NCBI RefSeq assembly: GCF_026222555.1
Contig: NZ_CP098511.1
Coordinates: 3,453,501-3,517,500 of the forward strand
Direction: 5' to 3'
DNA: 64,000 nucleotides
Source of the DNA: Aquimarina sp. ERC-38
GTDB lineage: Bacteria > Bacteroidota > Bacteroidia > Flavobacteriales > Flavobacteriaceae
Shown here in pieces: positions 19,874-28,160 of this stretch; the first letter of the stretch is position 1, and each line of letters opens with the position of its first letter. Under the pieces are notes generated by a model. The model did not search any database, had not been told where the DNA came from, and saw only the letters and a program-made list of their open reading frames with translations. The position numbers and the translations under genes were made by a program.

Positions 19874-20662
19874 TTATTTTTCAGTAACACTTTTGAATAG
19901 GAAGTGATCCATTCTTTCCATATTAGGTTTTCCCGACGGTAAAGATTTAGCATATTTGTCATTGCTTGCGATAGTTTCCGAAACAAAGCGAAAAAGTTTT
20001 TCATTTCGAGAATGTACATAGCTTTCCTTATTTTCAGATTTCACCATCATCAAATCTTTGATTTCTTTCTCTATATTAGGAGATACCAAATACAGCATTT
20101 TACTGAAAACTACCGGGGGCAAGGTTTTATATTCTAATATCCATTTACCTGCAATTGTTGTTCTCAAAGCATAAAATAGACTTTTCAATTTTATTGTTGA
20201 ACCAGTCAGTTTTGCTTCGTACTTTTTACTCATGCTTAGATAATGATACATACCGGCAATAGGTGAAAAGCAATCTTTTGCCATATCTCGTAATTCGACA
20301 ATCCATTCATTATTTTCTTGATAGGGTATTGGAGAAAATAGATGTTCTAAAGCGGGAACATTAGATTTTTTGAGCAATCGTAAGCTTTTACGTAATTCCC
20401 AACCTACAGCATCAAAATCTTCATCTATAAAATCTATTGTATCTCTTTGTTCAGCTAACTTTACGTACCATTCTAAAGGATGCGTGTATAAAAAACGAAC
20501 ATCATAATCGCTATCCGGTGAAGCAAATCCCCAAGCTCTACTTCCGGATTCACAAGCATAAAGAATATTTACTTTTCTACTCTTTTTTATAATACCTAAT
20601 CTTGTTTTAATATCAAATTGAGTTAAATTTAACTTTTCCGTTGTATGTTGCTGTAGTTCCAT
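19874..20662 (-). CDS. RlaP-type Pol-beta-superfamily nucleotidyltransferase A
   Basis: 262 aa. Active-site motif G40-S41 (GSRAWG), ten residues, then D52-Y-D54; the same family as the next gene but shorter and only distantly similar. First gene of the unit under promoter/leader copy 2; the leader supplies AAGGAAAA a few bases before the ATG. The unit continues with RlaP-B and the HEPN gene. The role is inferred to be end-processing of cleaved RNA or nucleotidylation of the HEPN protein. Confidence 0.85.
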   Translation of the reverse strand: MELQQHTTEKLNLTQFDIKTRLGIIKKSRKVNILYACESGSRAWGFASPDSDYDVRFLYTHPLEWYVKLAEQRDTIDFIDEDFDAVGWELRKSLRLLKKSNVPALEHLFSPIPYQENNEWIVELRDMAKDCFSPIAGMYHYLSMSKKYEAKLTGSTIKLKSLFYALRTTIAGKWILEYKTLPPVVFSKMLYLVSPNIEKEIKDLMMVKSENKESYVHSRNEKLFRFVSETIASNDKYAKSLPSGKPNMERMDHFLFKSVTEK

Positions 20663-20777
20663 AATTTTCCTTTCGTGAGCCCCGCTGACTCCTCGTTCGA
20701 CGGAGCGATTCCTAAACCAATGTTGTTTTTAATTCTGGTACAAATATTAAATGTATATGCGCAATGATTTTGCGTAG
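20660..20777 (-). promoter_or_regulatory. Shared promoter/leader/operator, copy 2 (before RlaP-A)
   Basis: 118 bp, six differences from 17982-18099. The inverted repeat GCGCAA-n5-TTGCGT spans about 20758-20776 with a less perfect left arm than copy 1. The -7-like box AATATTTG is at 20748-20741. It lies between RlaP-A and the divergent WYL gene and overlaps the latter's -33 element, so one bound protein could control both directions. Confidence 0.75.
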
Positions 20778-20799
20778 TAAAAATTAAACTCTATTTTTT
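20769..20799 (+). promoter_or_regulatory. Promoter of the WYL regulator, overlapping the operator
   Basis: TTTG (20769-20772, inside the right arm of the inverted repeat), exactly 19 nt, then TATTTTTT (20792-20799), one mismatch to TAnnTTTG. The start is expected near 20806, only a few bases before the ATG at 20814. Confidence 0.55.
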
Positions 20800-20813
20800 A
20801 AGAAAATTTAAGA

Positions 20814-21821
20814 ATGGCACTGAATAAAAATGCATTGATACGTTATAAAACAATAGATAAATGCTTACAAAATAATAACCGTAAGTGGACCTTAGACAAT
20901 CTGATTGATGCTTGTTCTGACGCATTGTATGAATATGAAGGACGGGATGTTAATGTCAGTAAACGTACCATACAATTAGATATTCAAATGATGCGCAGTG
21001 ACAAATTAGGTTATAATGCACCTATTGAAGTTTATGATAAAAAATATTACCGGTACGTAGATGATTCCTACTCCATTACCGATATTCCTTTGACTGAAAA
21101 TGACATGAATGTACTATCTGAAACGGTTGAGATGTTAAAGCAGTTTAAAGATTTCTCTTTGTTCTCTGAACTAGGTGGTATCATTCAAAGATTGGAAGAC
21201 AAAGTGTATACAGAAAAAACGCATCAATCTGCAGTTATACATTTAGATAAAAACGAAAAGCTTAAAGGATTGGAACACCTTGATGTATTATACCAGGCCA
21301 TTTTGAAAAAAATGGTTTTAAAAATAACCTATCAATCATTTAAAGCTGAGAAACCTTCAGTTATAACTTTTCATCCATTTATTTTAAAGGAATTTAATAA
21401 TCGGTGGTTCCTGATAGGAAAAACATCTACTAAAAAACCCATCTTAACGTTTGCATTGGACAGAATTATAGGCATTGATTATGATTCATCTCTCAATTAT
21501 CTGGACGAAAACTTTAACGGAGATCGTTACTACAAAGATGTAATCGGAGTCACGGTATCTAATACCCGAGCCGAACGTATTCAATTCTGGGTTAATAAAA
21601 GCAATGCTCCTTATGTATTGACCAAACCCTTCCACCGCTCGCAACGTCTTATACAAGAAACTGAAAACGGATGCATCTTTAATATACTCGTACAGGTTAA
21701 TTTTGAATTAGAACGAATGATCCTCGGCTTCGGAGATGCTATTGAAGTTTTAAAACCAGCGAAATTAAGGAGGCGGATTCAAAACAAATTAAAAATTGCT
21801 CTGGAACGTTATGAGGATTGA
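20814..21821 (+). CDS. WYL-domain transcriptional regulator of the RNA-repair island
   Basis: 335 aa. N-terminal winged helix-turn-helix (about 1-75, with VSKRTIQLDIQMMR), a WYL domain (about 150-230, ITYQSF to FNNRWFLIGK) and a C-terminal WCX-type region (about 240-335). WYL proteins sense nucleic-acid or nucleotide ligands and often control defence and repair genes. It is transcribed divergently from RlaP-A, and its promoter overlaps the inverted repeat that is duplicated before RtcB1, so it is the obvious regulator of both units and of itself. Whether it activates or represses is not shown; the lack of a -33 box on the target side favours activation. Confidence 0.88.
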   Translation: MALNKNALIRYKTIDKCLQNNNRKWTLDNLIDACSDALYEYEGRDVNVSKRTIQLDIQMMRSDKLGYNAPIEVYDKKYYRYVDDSYSITDIPLTENDMNVLSETVEMLKQFKDFSLFSELGGIIQRLEDKVYTEKTHQSAVIHLDKNEKLKGLEHLDVLYQAILKKMVLKITYQSFKAEKPSVITFHPFILKEFNNRWFLIGKTSTKKPILTFALDRIIGIDYDSSLNYLDENFNGDRYYKDVIGVTVSNTRAERIQFWVNKSNAPYVLTKPFHRSQRLIQETENGCIFNILVQVNFELERMILGFGDAIEVLKPAKLRRRIQNKLKIALERYED

Positions 21822-21857
21822 ATGGACATGATTTAAGGTCAATTTACATACAGTATT

Positions 21858-22991
21858 TTAAGCCTTCTTATAATCCAACCACTTAAACCATACTGCTTTC
21901 CCATGAGCCAATACTCCCCTACCATCTTTTAGCCGAATCCAGAAAGTTAAAGCAAAACCAATACCCAGGCATGCTAGTGCTACACCTACAATATGCAGGG
22001 GTACCATCATAAAATCAGGATTCAGCATAATCAGCATAATAATTAAAGTGGATAATGGAAAAGATAAAGCTAGTAGATTGATCGCTGTAGCACTTTCAAA
22101 TGTTTTTTCTTTTCCAACTTCTCTTTTTTCCTTTTCGCTAATACTGGCAATATGAGCATACGGCCAAAAACTACAGGCACTTAGGGAAAAAGCTAATATC
22201 CAAAGTACATCTTCCCTTACCGATAGCTGCATAACCCAAATTACCCCGGCACTGATAAGCATGACAATGCCCGCGCGAATGATTAAAACCGAAAGAAGTT
22301 TAATACATTGTTCTTTTCGGATTTTCACCGCTAAACCTATAAATATCATCACTAAAGGAGTCATCAAAAAACTCAACTTTTGTAAGGTACTTTGTGCAAG
22401 TATAGGTAAATTCCTAAAGGAAAAACCAAAACTCATCAAAGCGAGAGCGACTAAAATTAATAAGGTCACAGGTTCTGAAAATAAGGTAACCAATAAAGAT
22501 TTTAATTTCCCTTTTTCCGATTCTCTATGAGAACTTTGCTTAAAATACCATCGTGTAGCAATACTGTATAAAATAATTAATACAAACACTTTATTACCTA
22601 AGTCCGCCATTGCAGCCTTAGCCAGGTATTTTTGACCTAGAAGTTCAGCAATAAAGGGAAAACATGATAAACCCGGGGCTAATGACGGAATCATCAGACG
22701 CATAGTCCTGTAATCCGGGCTGTCTTTTTTAAAACCCACCAAAGGTAAAATAAAAGGAAATAGGTAAAACAAAAGTAGGTTGATTCCCAAAGCAATCAGG
22801 GGAAATCCTAGTAATTCCGGGTCTATATCAATACCCATTAAAGCAATAAAAATTGTAGCAGGTAAGGCAAGATTTAGAATAATTTTTTTTAAACCCTGTA
22901 TTTCTGCTTTCGAATTAAATTTACGCTTTAAAAGAAATCCTATACCTATAAAAATTCCAAATAATATTGTTTTCTGAACTGTTGCATCCAT
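21858..22991 (-). CDS. AEC-family permease
   Basis: 377 aa with about ten hydrophobic spans. The N-terminus (GIGFLLKRKF, LNLALPATIF) and the overall layout match the auxin-efflux-carrier / malonate permease-type family in the inner membrane. The substrate is unknown. It starts 4 bp after the aminotransferase gene upstream on the same strand, so it may move the substrate or product of that enzyme, an inference from coupling only. Confidence 0.75.
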   Translation of the reverse strand: MDATVQKTILFGIFIGIGFLLKRKFNSKAEIQGLKKIILNLALPATIFIALMGIDIDPELLGFPLIALGINLLLFYLFPFILPLVGFKKDSPDYRTMRLMIPSLAPGLSCFPFIAELLGQKYLAKAAMADLGNKVFVLIILYSIATRWYFKQSSHRESEKGKLKSLLVTLFSEPVTLLILVALALMSFGFSFRNLPILAQSTLQKLSFLMTPLVMIFIGLAVKIRKEQCIKLLSVLIIRAGIVMLISAGVIWVMQLSVREDVLWILAFSLSACSFWPYAHIASISEKEKREVGKEKTFESATAINLLALSFPLSTLIIMLIMLNPDFMMVPLHIVGVALACLGIGFALTFWIRLKDGRGVLAHGKAVWFKWLDYKKA

Positions 22992-22995
22992 AAAT

Positions 22996-24186
22996 TTATA
23001 CCAGGATTTCAGAAATAGATTCGGTAAAAATTTTCATTTCATCCATGGTACCAATACTTACCCTACACCAGTTTTGATCCCAAAATTTAAAAGCACGTAC
23101 TACCACCTTTTTATCATATATTTTTTCCAGGAATTCATTACCATCCATATCTATAGGAAAAATTACAAAGTTAGTCTCTGATGGCATGGGTACGATTCCC
23201 ATTTCTTTAAGGAAATTAGTAGTATATGTTCGTGCTTCTACAATCTTTTGTTTTGTAGAGACCAGAAATTCAGTATCATCTATACTAGTATAAGCTGCTG
23301 CGATGGTCGGTCCGGAAATTCCCATACCCCCCCGGGTGATTTCCTGAATTTTTTCTAATAAAGTAGTAGCACCCATCATATATCCGATTCGCAAACCGGC
23401 CATACCATGAATCTTAGAAAACGTTCTGGAAATTAAAACATTTTTACCTTCAGCAACTAGAGATACCATACTATTAGCCACATCTCCATCAGTAAGTTCA
23501 ATATAGGCTTCATCGATAAAAACCGGTACTTTTTCAGAAACACGTGCGCAAAAATCTTTTAGCTTCTTAGTATCTGTTAAGGTTGCAGTAGGATTATTAG
23601 GGTTTGTAATATAAACTAGTTTGGTTTGATCGTCAATAGCTGCTTCCATAGCTTCCAGGTCATGCTGATAATCTGCAGTAAGTTTAATAGCTTTCCAGTC
23701 TCCTCCGAAAGCTTTGGCCACACTGACTAAAGACATGTAACTCGGATCAGCACTCACTACATTGCCACCGTTTTGAAATAATACCAGCGCTGTTTTTTCT
23801 AACAAATCCGAAGAACCGGGACCCATCATAATTTGATCAGGCTCCACACCTTCCTTCGTTGCAATTTTTTTTACCAGTTCTCCTAAAGATTTCCAGGAAT
23901 AATGATTTCCTTCAAATACCTTTTCTTGAAAAGCCTTAGCAGCCTTTTTTGAAGGGCCATAGGGATTTTCATTCCACACCAGACGAGCTTTTATGGTGCT
24001 TAAATCCGGAAATTTAGGAGGCGTAAACTCATCAAAAACTGAGTTTTGATATAAAAATTTACGATTGTTTTGTTGCGCATTAATCACCGTATTTGACCAC
24101 ATCTCTGACGGGACAATAGTCATGGCACCAAATGTCAAAAATCCTTTTTTAAGCCAATCTCTTCTGTTAATTTGCGTAGTTCTCAT
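22996..24186 (-). CDS. Tat-exported PLP aminotransferase, histidinol-phosphate aminotransferase-like
   Basis: 396 aa, fold-type I aminotransferase. ITNPNNPTAT and SRTFSKIHGMAGLRIGY (PLP-binding Lys in SKIHG) are intact. The N-terminus NRRDWLKKGF followed by a hydrophobic stretch is a twin-arginine signal, so the folded holoenzyme is probably exported to the periplasm, unlike biosynthetic HisC. It is coupled to an AEC permease 4 bp downstream. The reaction is not known; HisC-like sequence does not prove histidine biosynthesis and no his genes are near. Confidence 0.85.
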   Translation of the reverse strand: MRTTQINRRDWLKKGFLTFGAMTIVPSEMWSNTVINAQQNNRKFLYQNSVFDEFTPPKFPDLSTIKARLVWNENPYGPSKKAAKAFQEKVFEGNHYSWKSLGELVKKIATKEGVEPDQIMMGPGSSDLLEKTALVLFQNGGNVVSADPSYMSLVSVAKAFGGDWKAIKLTADYQHDLEAMEAAIDDQTKLVYITNPNNPTATLTDTKKLKDFCARVSEKVPVFIDEAYIELTDGDVANSMVSLVAEGKNVLISRTFSKIHGMAGLRIGYMMGATTLLEKIQEITRGGMGISGPTIAAAYTSIDDTEFLVSTKQKIVEARTYTTNFLKEMGIVPMPSETNFVIFPIDMDGNEFLEKIYDKKVVVRAFKFWDQNWCRVSIGTMDEMKIFTESISEILV

Positions 24187-24413
24187 AGCACCTTATTTTA
24201 ATTAGAATTTGCTTGTTTAAATTACTAATTTATAACTATAACCATGAGAATAATTATTTAAAAATCAATAGGTTATTTTGTGTAGTCTTTAAAAAAAATT
24301 ATAAAAAATAACGAAATTGATTACCACATAATATAAGGTTACTTCACCTAATAGAAACCCAATTCGGTATTGCATCTGGGTTTTAATTTTAATTTCTAGA
24401 AGCGATAACAATC

Positions 24414-24540
24414 GGATATATGACAAATTTCCGTAAATAGAATTTTTATAATTTTTCAATTTCCAAAATTGCTTGATCTTATTGAGTTTTTGTTTCTGAA
24501 AAATCAATTTATCAGCAAAACCGGAAATTTGTCGTACACC
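24414..24540. mobile_element. MITE-like element, copy 1
   Basis: 127 bp, nearly identical inside to 24762-24888. The right terminus CGGAAATTTGTCGTACACC is intact; the left one is worn (GACAAATTTCCG kept). It has no coding capacity of its own; an ORF running through it is spurious. Confidence 0.75.
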
Positions 24541-24541
24541 C

Positions 24542-24576
24542 AAGACCCCAAAGGTTTCCAAAACCTTTGGGGTCTT
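24542..24576. repeat. Perfect 16-bp inverted repeat
   Basis: AAGACCCCAAAGGTTT, a 3-nt spacer (CCA), then its exact reverse complement. It abuts the right end of MITE copy 1. It could be a bidirectional terminator-like hairpin or a target site for the element. Confidence 0.7.
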
Positions 24577-24761
24577 AACAATTACTTGTAACTCATATGT
24601 TATTGCCTTATTCAATGCGGGTAGTACGAATAACCCGTTAGAAGGTACGCTACGATTCGGGATTTCTTTTAATTTTGGGCAGCAGTATTAGGATAGATAA
24701 TATATGGGTATTAGTACCTATTGTTAAACGATGATCATTTTAAAAAGTTAAAAGGCTCCCG

Positions 24762-24888
24762 GGTGTACGACAAATTTCCGTAAATAGAGATTTTTATAAT
24801 TTTTCAATTTCTAAAATTGCTTGATCTTATTGAGTTTTTGTTTCTGAAAAATCAATTTATCAGCAAAACCGGAAATTTGTCGTACACC
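24762..24888. mobile_element. MITE-like element, copy 2
   Basis: 127 bp bounded by perfect 19-bp terminal inverted repeats GGTGTACGACAAATTTCCG / CGGAAATTTGTCGTACACC. Same orientation as copy 1, starting 221 bp after its end. Non-coding; the partner transposase is not in this window. A repeat-A fragment (CCGGACACTAAT) follows at 24909. Confidence 0.8.
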
Positions 24889-24974
24889 TTAACAATTTTA
24901 AATTTTAACCGGACACTAATGATTCAAATATCAAATTTTTGCTAAGAAATCAAAGAATACCATAAAACACATAC

Positions 24975-25008
24975 AAAACCCCTATCCTTCTTTAGAGAAT
25001 AGGGTTTT
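24975..25008 (-). terminator. Terminator after the LPMO gene
   Basis: AAAACCC(C)TAT arms with about a 13-nt loop; the minus-strand product ends GGGGTTTTG. It lies about 57 bp after the LPMO stop. Confidence 0.75.
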
Positions 25009-25064
25009 ATCAATTTAAATATAATACTATTAGAAAGGAACTTAAGAGTTACCGTAAAATCCTA

Positions 25065-26027
25065 TTATTTTCTAATTACCATACGTCTGGTTTCAGAATA
25101 ATCTCCTGTTCTAAATACGTAGAAATATACTCCGGCTTCGTTTTTATCATCCGCATTAAAAACTATTTCATGCTCTCCCGCACCTTTCTCCGTATTAATT
25201 AAAGTTTTTACTTTCTGTCCTAAAATATTATACACGGTAATATTTACCGGAGATTTTTTTTGTAAAGAATATTTAATGGTACTTTTAGAAGTAAAAGGAT
25301 TCGGATAATTTTGTTCTACCGCTCCTAACTTGGACTTTTCAAAAGAATCTACATCTAATGTATTGTTTCCAAAATCAATATCACTGGTTGAATAAAAAGC
25401 TTCCGGAGTTTTAGATCGCTGCCAAATGCTATACAATACGTGTTTTCCGGTTCTTTCAGGTAATACTACATCTATTTTATCTTCAGAAGAAAGTGGTCTG
25501 CCACCAGTTCGTTTAAGTAGCTCAATACTATCCCAGGTTAAGGGTTGATTTGGCGTCCATCCTTCTTTAGTAATATAGACTTCATAATATAAAGTCTCAT
25601 GTGGTGCAGTAATAGTCCAAGTGAGGGTGAAAGGTCCCGGAGTAACTGGTGTAGCCACCCAGTCATCTCTAACCTGATCCAGCCCTCCGAATTTGTCAGG
25701 ACGACCGGCGCTTGCCAGGTTCCCATCATTGATAATCTTACGGTGTTCCCCACCGGCATCCATTCTCGCAACTTCAGTCCAGTCATAAAACGCCTGCGTA
25801 CCCCAACCTTTTACGGCTGCATCACAAGCAGGAGAGTCCGGACTTTCAGGGTTTTCTTGAAAACATACCCAAACTCGACTTGGAGGACTGGTCACCGTAC
25901 CATGGGTAAAAACAGGTTGAAAAGATGCTAAAGTAAGTGCCGTACAGCACAGGGTTTTGGAATGAAGTACTACAGTTTTCCATAGATGGTTTTTCCTAAA
26001 ACGTTGAGAACGTAATTTAAGTTTCAT
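25065..26027 (-). CDS. AA10 lytic polysaccharide monooxygenase with T9SS sorting domain
   Basis: 320 aa. A long signal peptide should be cut before H42 (VFT/HGTVTSPPSR), making it the N-terminal copper ligand; the second ligand of the histidine brace is H143 (ITAPHETLYYE), and the axial Phe falls in EAFYSTSDIDF (about F211). The family oxidatively cleaves chitin or cellulose. Residues about 235-320 are a type A T9SS sorting domain (NYPNPFTSKST), so the enzyme is secreted to or anchored at the surface. It is about 195 aa of catalytic domain with no separate binding module. Monocistronic, with its own terminator. Chitin is the more common substrate of bacterial members but cannot be decided here. 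Confidence 0.9.
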   Translation of the reverse strand: MKLKLRSQRFRKNHLWKTVVLHSKTLCCTALTLASFQPVFTHGTVTSPPSRVWVCFQENPESPDSPACDAAVKGWGTQAFYDWTEVARMDAGGEHRKIINDGNLASAGRPDKFGGLDQVRDDWVATPVTPGPFTLTWTITAPHETLYYEVYITKEGWTPNQPLTWDSIELLKRTGGRPLSSEDKIDVVLPERTGKHVLYSIWQRSKTPEAFYSTSDIDFGNNTLDVDSFEKSKLGAVEQNYPNPFTSKSTIKYSLQKKSPVNITVYNILGQKVKTLINTEKGAGEHEIVFNADDKNEAGVYFYVFRTGDYSETRRMVIRK

Positions 26028-26414
26028 AAGCTGAATAAATAATTAATAATTGTGTTAGTAACCTTAAAAAGGTCAATCAAATTAACTCATTTTATCCCAC
26101 TTTATTGTTTAAATCGTAAAAAATCAGGAGAAATTAATGAATATTAAACCAATATGATAATTAAAATAATAGTTTTCAGAGTGTTAAGCTACTCTTAAAT
26201 TTTATATTTTTTCCACTTTATTTTAAAAAGTACTTTAACCAAAACGTATAGAAGTGAAATGAAGGATACTTCTTTTATAAATTGAAATTCCTAACTTTCT
26301 AAAAAAACACAATTGTATATACTCAACCTTATCCTTTATTATGCAATACTTAAAAAAAGTATTTTACGAAGCTGAGTATCGCTTATATTATAAAGGCTTA
26401 TTATCTTTAGCCTC
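26028..26414. other. Divergent intergenic region between LPMO and Crp-like genes
   Basis: AT-rich, with no ORF or repeat recognised. TATCTTTA at 26402-26409, one mismatch to TAnnTTTG, lies just before the Crp-like gene's ATG and may give a nearly leaderless transcript. Confidence 0.4.
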
Positions 26415-27014
26415 ATGAAAGATTCTCGTATTGAAACAACATTAACCGTAGTTCGAAACTATCTCGAAAAGTTTTCATCGATTACGGATTCGGATTGGGA
26501 GTTTTTCTCTTCTAGGCTTATTCCCAGGCAGATTGCTAAAAAAACCACGTTTCTAAAACTCAACTCCGTAGAAAGCACTATTTCTTTTATCGTATCCGGA
26601 ATGGTACGCTTATATATACCCGAAAGTGAAGATTCTAAAGAAATTACCTTTGGCTTTTCTTTTCAGGAACAATTTATAAGTGCTTACGATTCGTTTTTAA
26701 CCCGAACACCTTCTCAATACGAGCTACAAACTTTAACGGACACTTCACTTCTTACTATGACTTATGAAAATTTACAGGAAGTTTATAAAACTACTCAAAT
26801 TGGAAATTTAATTGGAAGGCTTACAGCTGAACGCCTATTTCTTATAAAATCAAAAAGAGAACAAACCTTACTACAAAATACCGCAGAAGAACGCTATTTG
26901 AATATTTTTAAATATCATCCGGAAATGATACAGAGAATACCTCTTAAATATATCAGTTCATACATAGGGGTTACCCCTCAGGCACTTAGCCGCATTAGAA
27001 AAAAAATTACTTAA
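26415..27014 (+). CDS. Crp/Fnr-family transcriptional regulator
   Basis: 199 aa. Cyclic-nucleotide-binding-like beta barrel (about 20-120) followed by a short helix-turn-helix (about 165-195, ISSYIGVTPQALSRIRKK). No cysteine cluster and no intact cAMP phosphate cassette, so the signal is unknown. It ends 52 bp before a fatty-acid desaturase on the same strand and may co-regulate membrane fluidity, an inference from proximity. Confidence 0.85.
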   Translation: MKDSRIETTLTVVRNYLEKFSSITDSDWEFFSSRLIPRQIAKKTTFLKLNSVESTISFIVSGMVRLYIPESEDSKEITFGFSFQEQFISAYDSFLTRTPSQYELQTLTDTSLLTMTYENLQEVYKTTQIGNLIGRLTAERLFLIKSKREQTLLQNTAEERYLNIFKYHPEMIQRIPLKYISSYIGVTPQALSRIRKKIT

Positions 27015-27066
27015 CCCGGGTTCATTGTTTACCAACTTAACTCCTGATACCTTTGAGTAAAAAACT

Positions 27067-27792
27067 ATGGCAATTGTTATACTGGTACTGTTTTTATGGT
27101 ATTCAGGACTATTTTTTCAGTCCTTCTTTTTACACCGTTACGCAGCGCATCAGGTATTCACCATGTCCAAAGCAACCGAACGTATCGCTTTTATACTTAC
27201 CTGGATTTGTCAGGGATCTAGTTACTTAAGTGCTTATGGCTATGGTATTATGCATAGAATCCATCATGCCTATACCGATACAGAAAAAGATCCGCATTCC
27301 CCTAAATACGATAAAAATATGTTTGCTATGATGTGGAAAACCAAAAATATATACCAGGATATCAATAAACAGCGTATTCAAGTTGATGCTAAATTTTTAA
27401 AGAATGTACCGCAGTGGAAATCTTTTGACCGTATCGCCGGATCTCGTATTTCCCGTATTGGATGGATGTTGGTATATACGTTATTGTTTGTCTGGTTGGT
27501 AACTGCATGGTGGCAGTGGTTACTACTTCCGGTAGTATTTTTAATGGCACCTATACACGGAGTAATAGTAAACTGGTTTGGTCATATCTACGGGTATCAA
27601 AATTTTAAAACCAGTGATACCTCTAAGAATTTATTTAAATTTGATTTCTTAATGATGGGCGAAGGTTATCATAACAATCACCATTACCGTAGCACCCGAG
27701 CAAACTTTGGCGGAGTACGTTGGCATGAAATTGACATCACTTATGTCATAATCAGAATGCTTAATAAAGTCAGAATTATTAAACTTGCCTAA
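27067..27792 (+). CDS. Acyl-CoA/acyl-lipid desaturase
   Basis: 241 aa integral membrane di-iron desaturase. Three His boxes are intact: HRYAAH (23-28), HRIHH (63-67) and HNNHH (about 201-205). Four hydrophobic spans surround them. It introduces a double bond into fatty acyl chains (delta-9 type by similarity), tuning membrane fluidity. It is shorter than eukaryotic SCD, as usual for bacterial members. Confidence 0.88.
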   Translation: MAIVILVLFLWYSGLFFQSFFLHRYAAHQVFTMSKATERIAFILTWICQGSSYLSAYGYGIMHRIHHAYTDTEKDPHSPKYDKNMFAMMWKTKNIYQDINKQRIQVDAKFLKNVPQWKSFDRIAGSRISRIGWMLVYTLLFVWLVTAWWQWLLLPVVFLMAPIHGVIVNWFGHIYGYQNFKTSDTSKNLFKFDFLMMGEGYHNNHHYRSTRANFGGVRWHEIDITYVIIRMLNKVRIIKLA

Positions 27793-27810
27793 AAAGATTA
27801 TAAAATTATA

Positions 27811-27848
27811 GGAATGAATAACTATTTAAAATTATAGCGATTCATTCC
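27811..27848 (-). terminator. Possible terminator of the 61-aa membrane protein gene
   Basis: A perfect 9-bp inverted repeat GGAATGAAT / ATTCATTCC with a long loop; T-rich sequence follows on the minus strand, about 30 bp after the small gene. Confidence 0.4.
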
Positions 27849-27876
27849 AAAAAACCTATATATAGTAGGATGCTAT

Positions 27877-28062
27877 TTAAGAAAAACAGGTAATAACACT
27901 AAAGATCGCCATTCCTAAAGTAAGCACAGAAATAAATATACCTGTAACGTTGTCAAACGTATCCTTATTATAGTGTACTGTTTTTACCTTAACTTGATTA
28001 CTGTTCAAGAAATTATTTGGTAAATTCTTATTATTAAAATTATCTTGCTTTGAAGAAATCAT
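27877..28062 (-). CDS. Small predicted membrane protein (61 aa)
   Basis: Polar N-terminal 38 residues rich in Asn/Lys, then a single hydrophobic span (about 39-60, VTGIFISVLTLGMAIFSVI). A perfect TATATTTG promoter box lies about 24 bp upstream of the ATG and a terminator-like hairpin follows, which supports a real gene. No family recognised. Confidence 0.55.
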   Translation of the reverse strand: MISSKQDNFNNKNLPNNFLNSNQVKVKTVHYNKDTFDNVTGIFISVLTLGMAIFSVITCFS

Positions 28063-28085
28063 AAGTGATATATTAATTATTCACT

Positions 28086-28113
28086 CAAATATACAGGAAA
28101 TACTTTTAGCAAA
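28086..28113 (-). promoter_or_regulatory. Promoter of the 61-aa membrane protein
   Basis: Minus-strand TTTG (28113-28110), 16 nt, TATATTTG (28093-28086). The -7 box is perfect; the spacing is shorter than the usual 19. Confidence 0.5.
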
Positions 28114-28160
28114 ACGTTAAAATGCAATTTATTTCGATGAAAAACATATTATGTTAATTT

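Noticed and set aside
24289..24615. 108-aa ORF on the minus strand
   Set aside because: It runs through MITE copy 1 and the perfect 16-bp hairpin, so its sequence is explained by the repeats.
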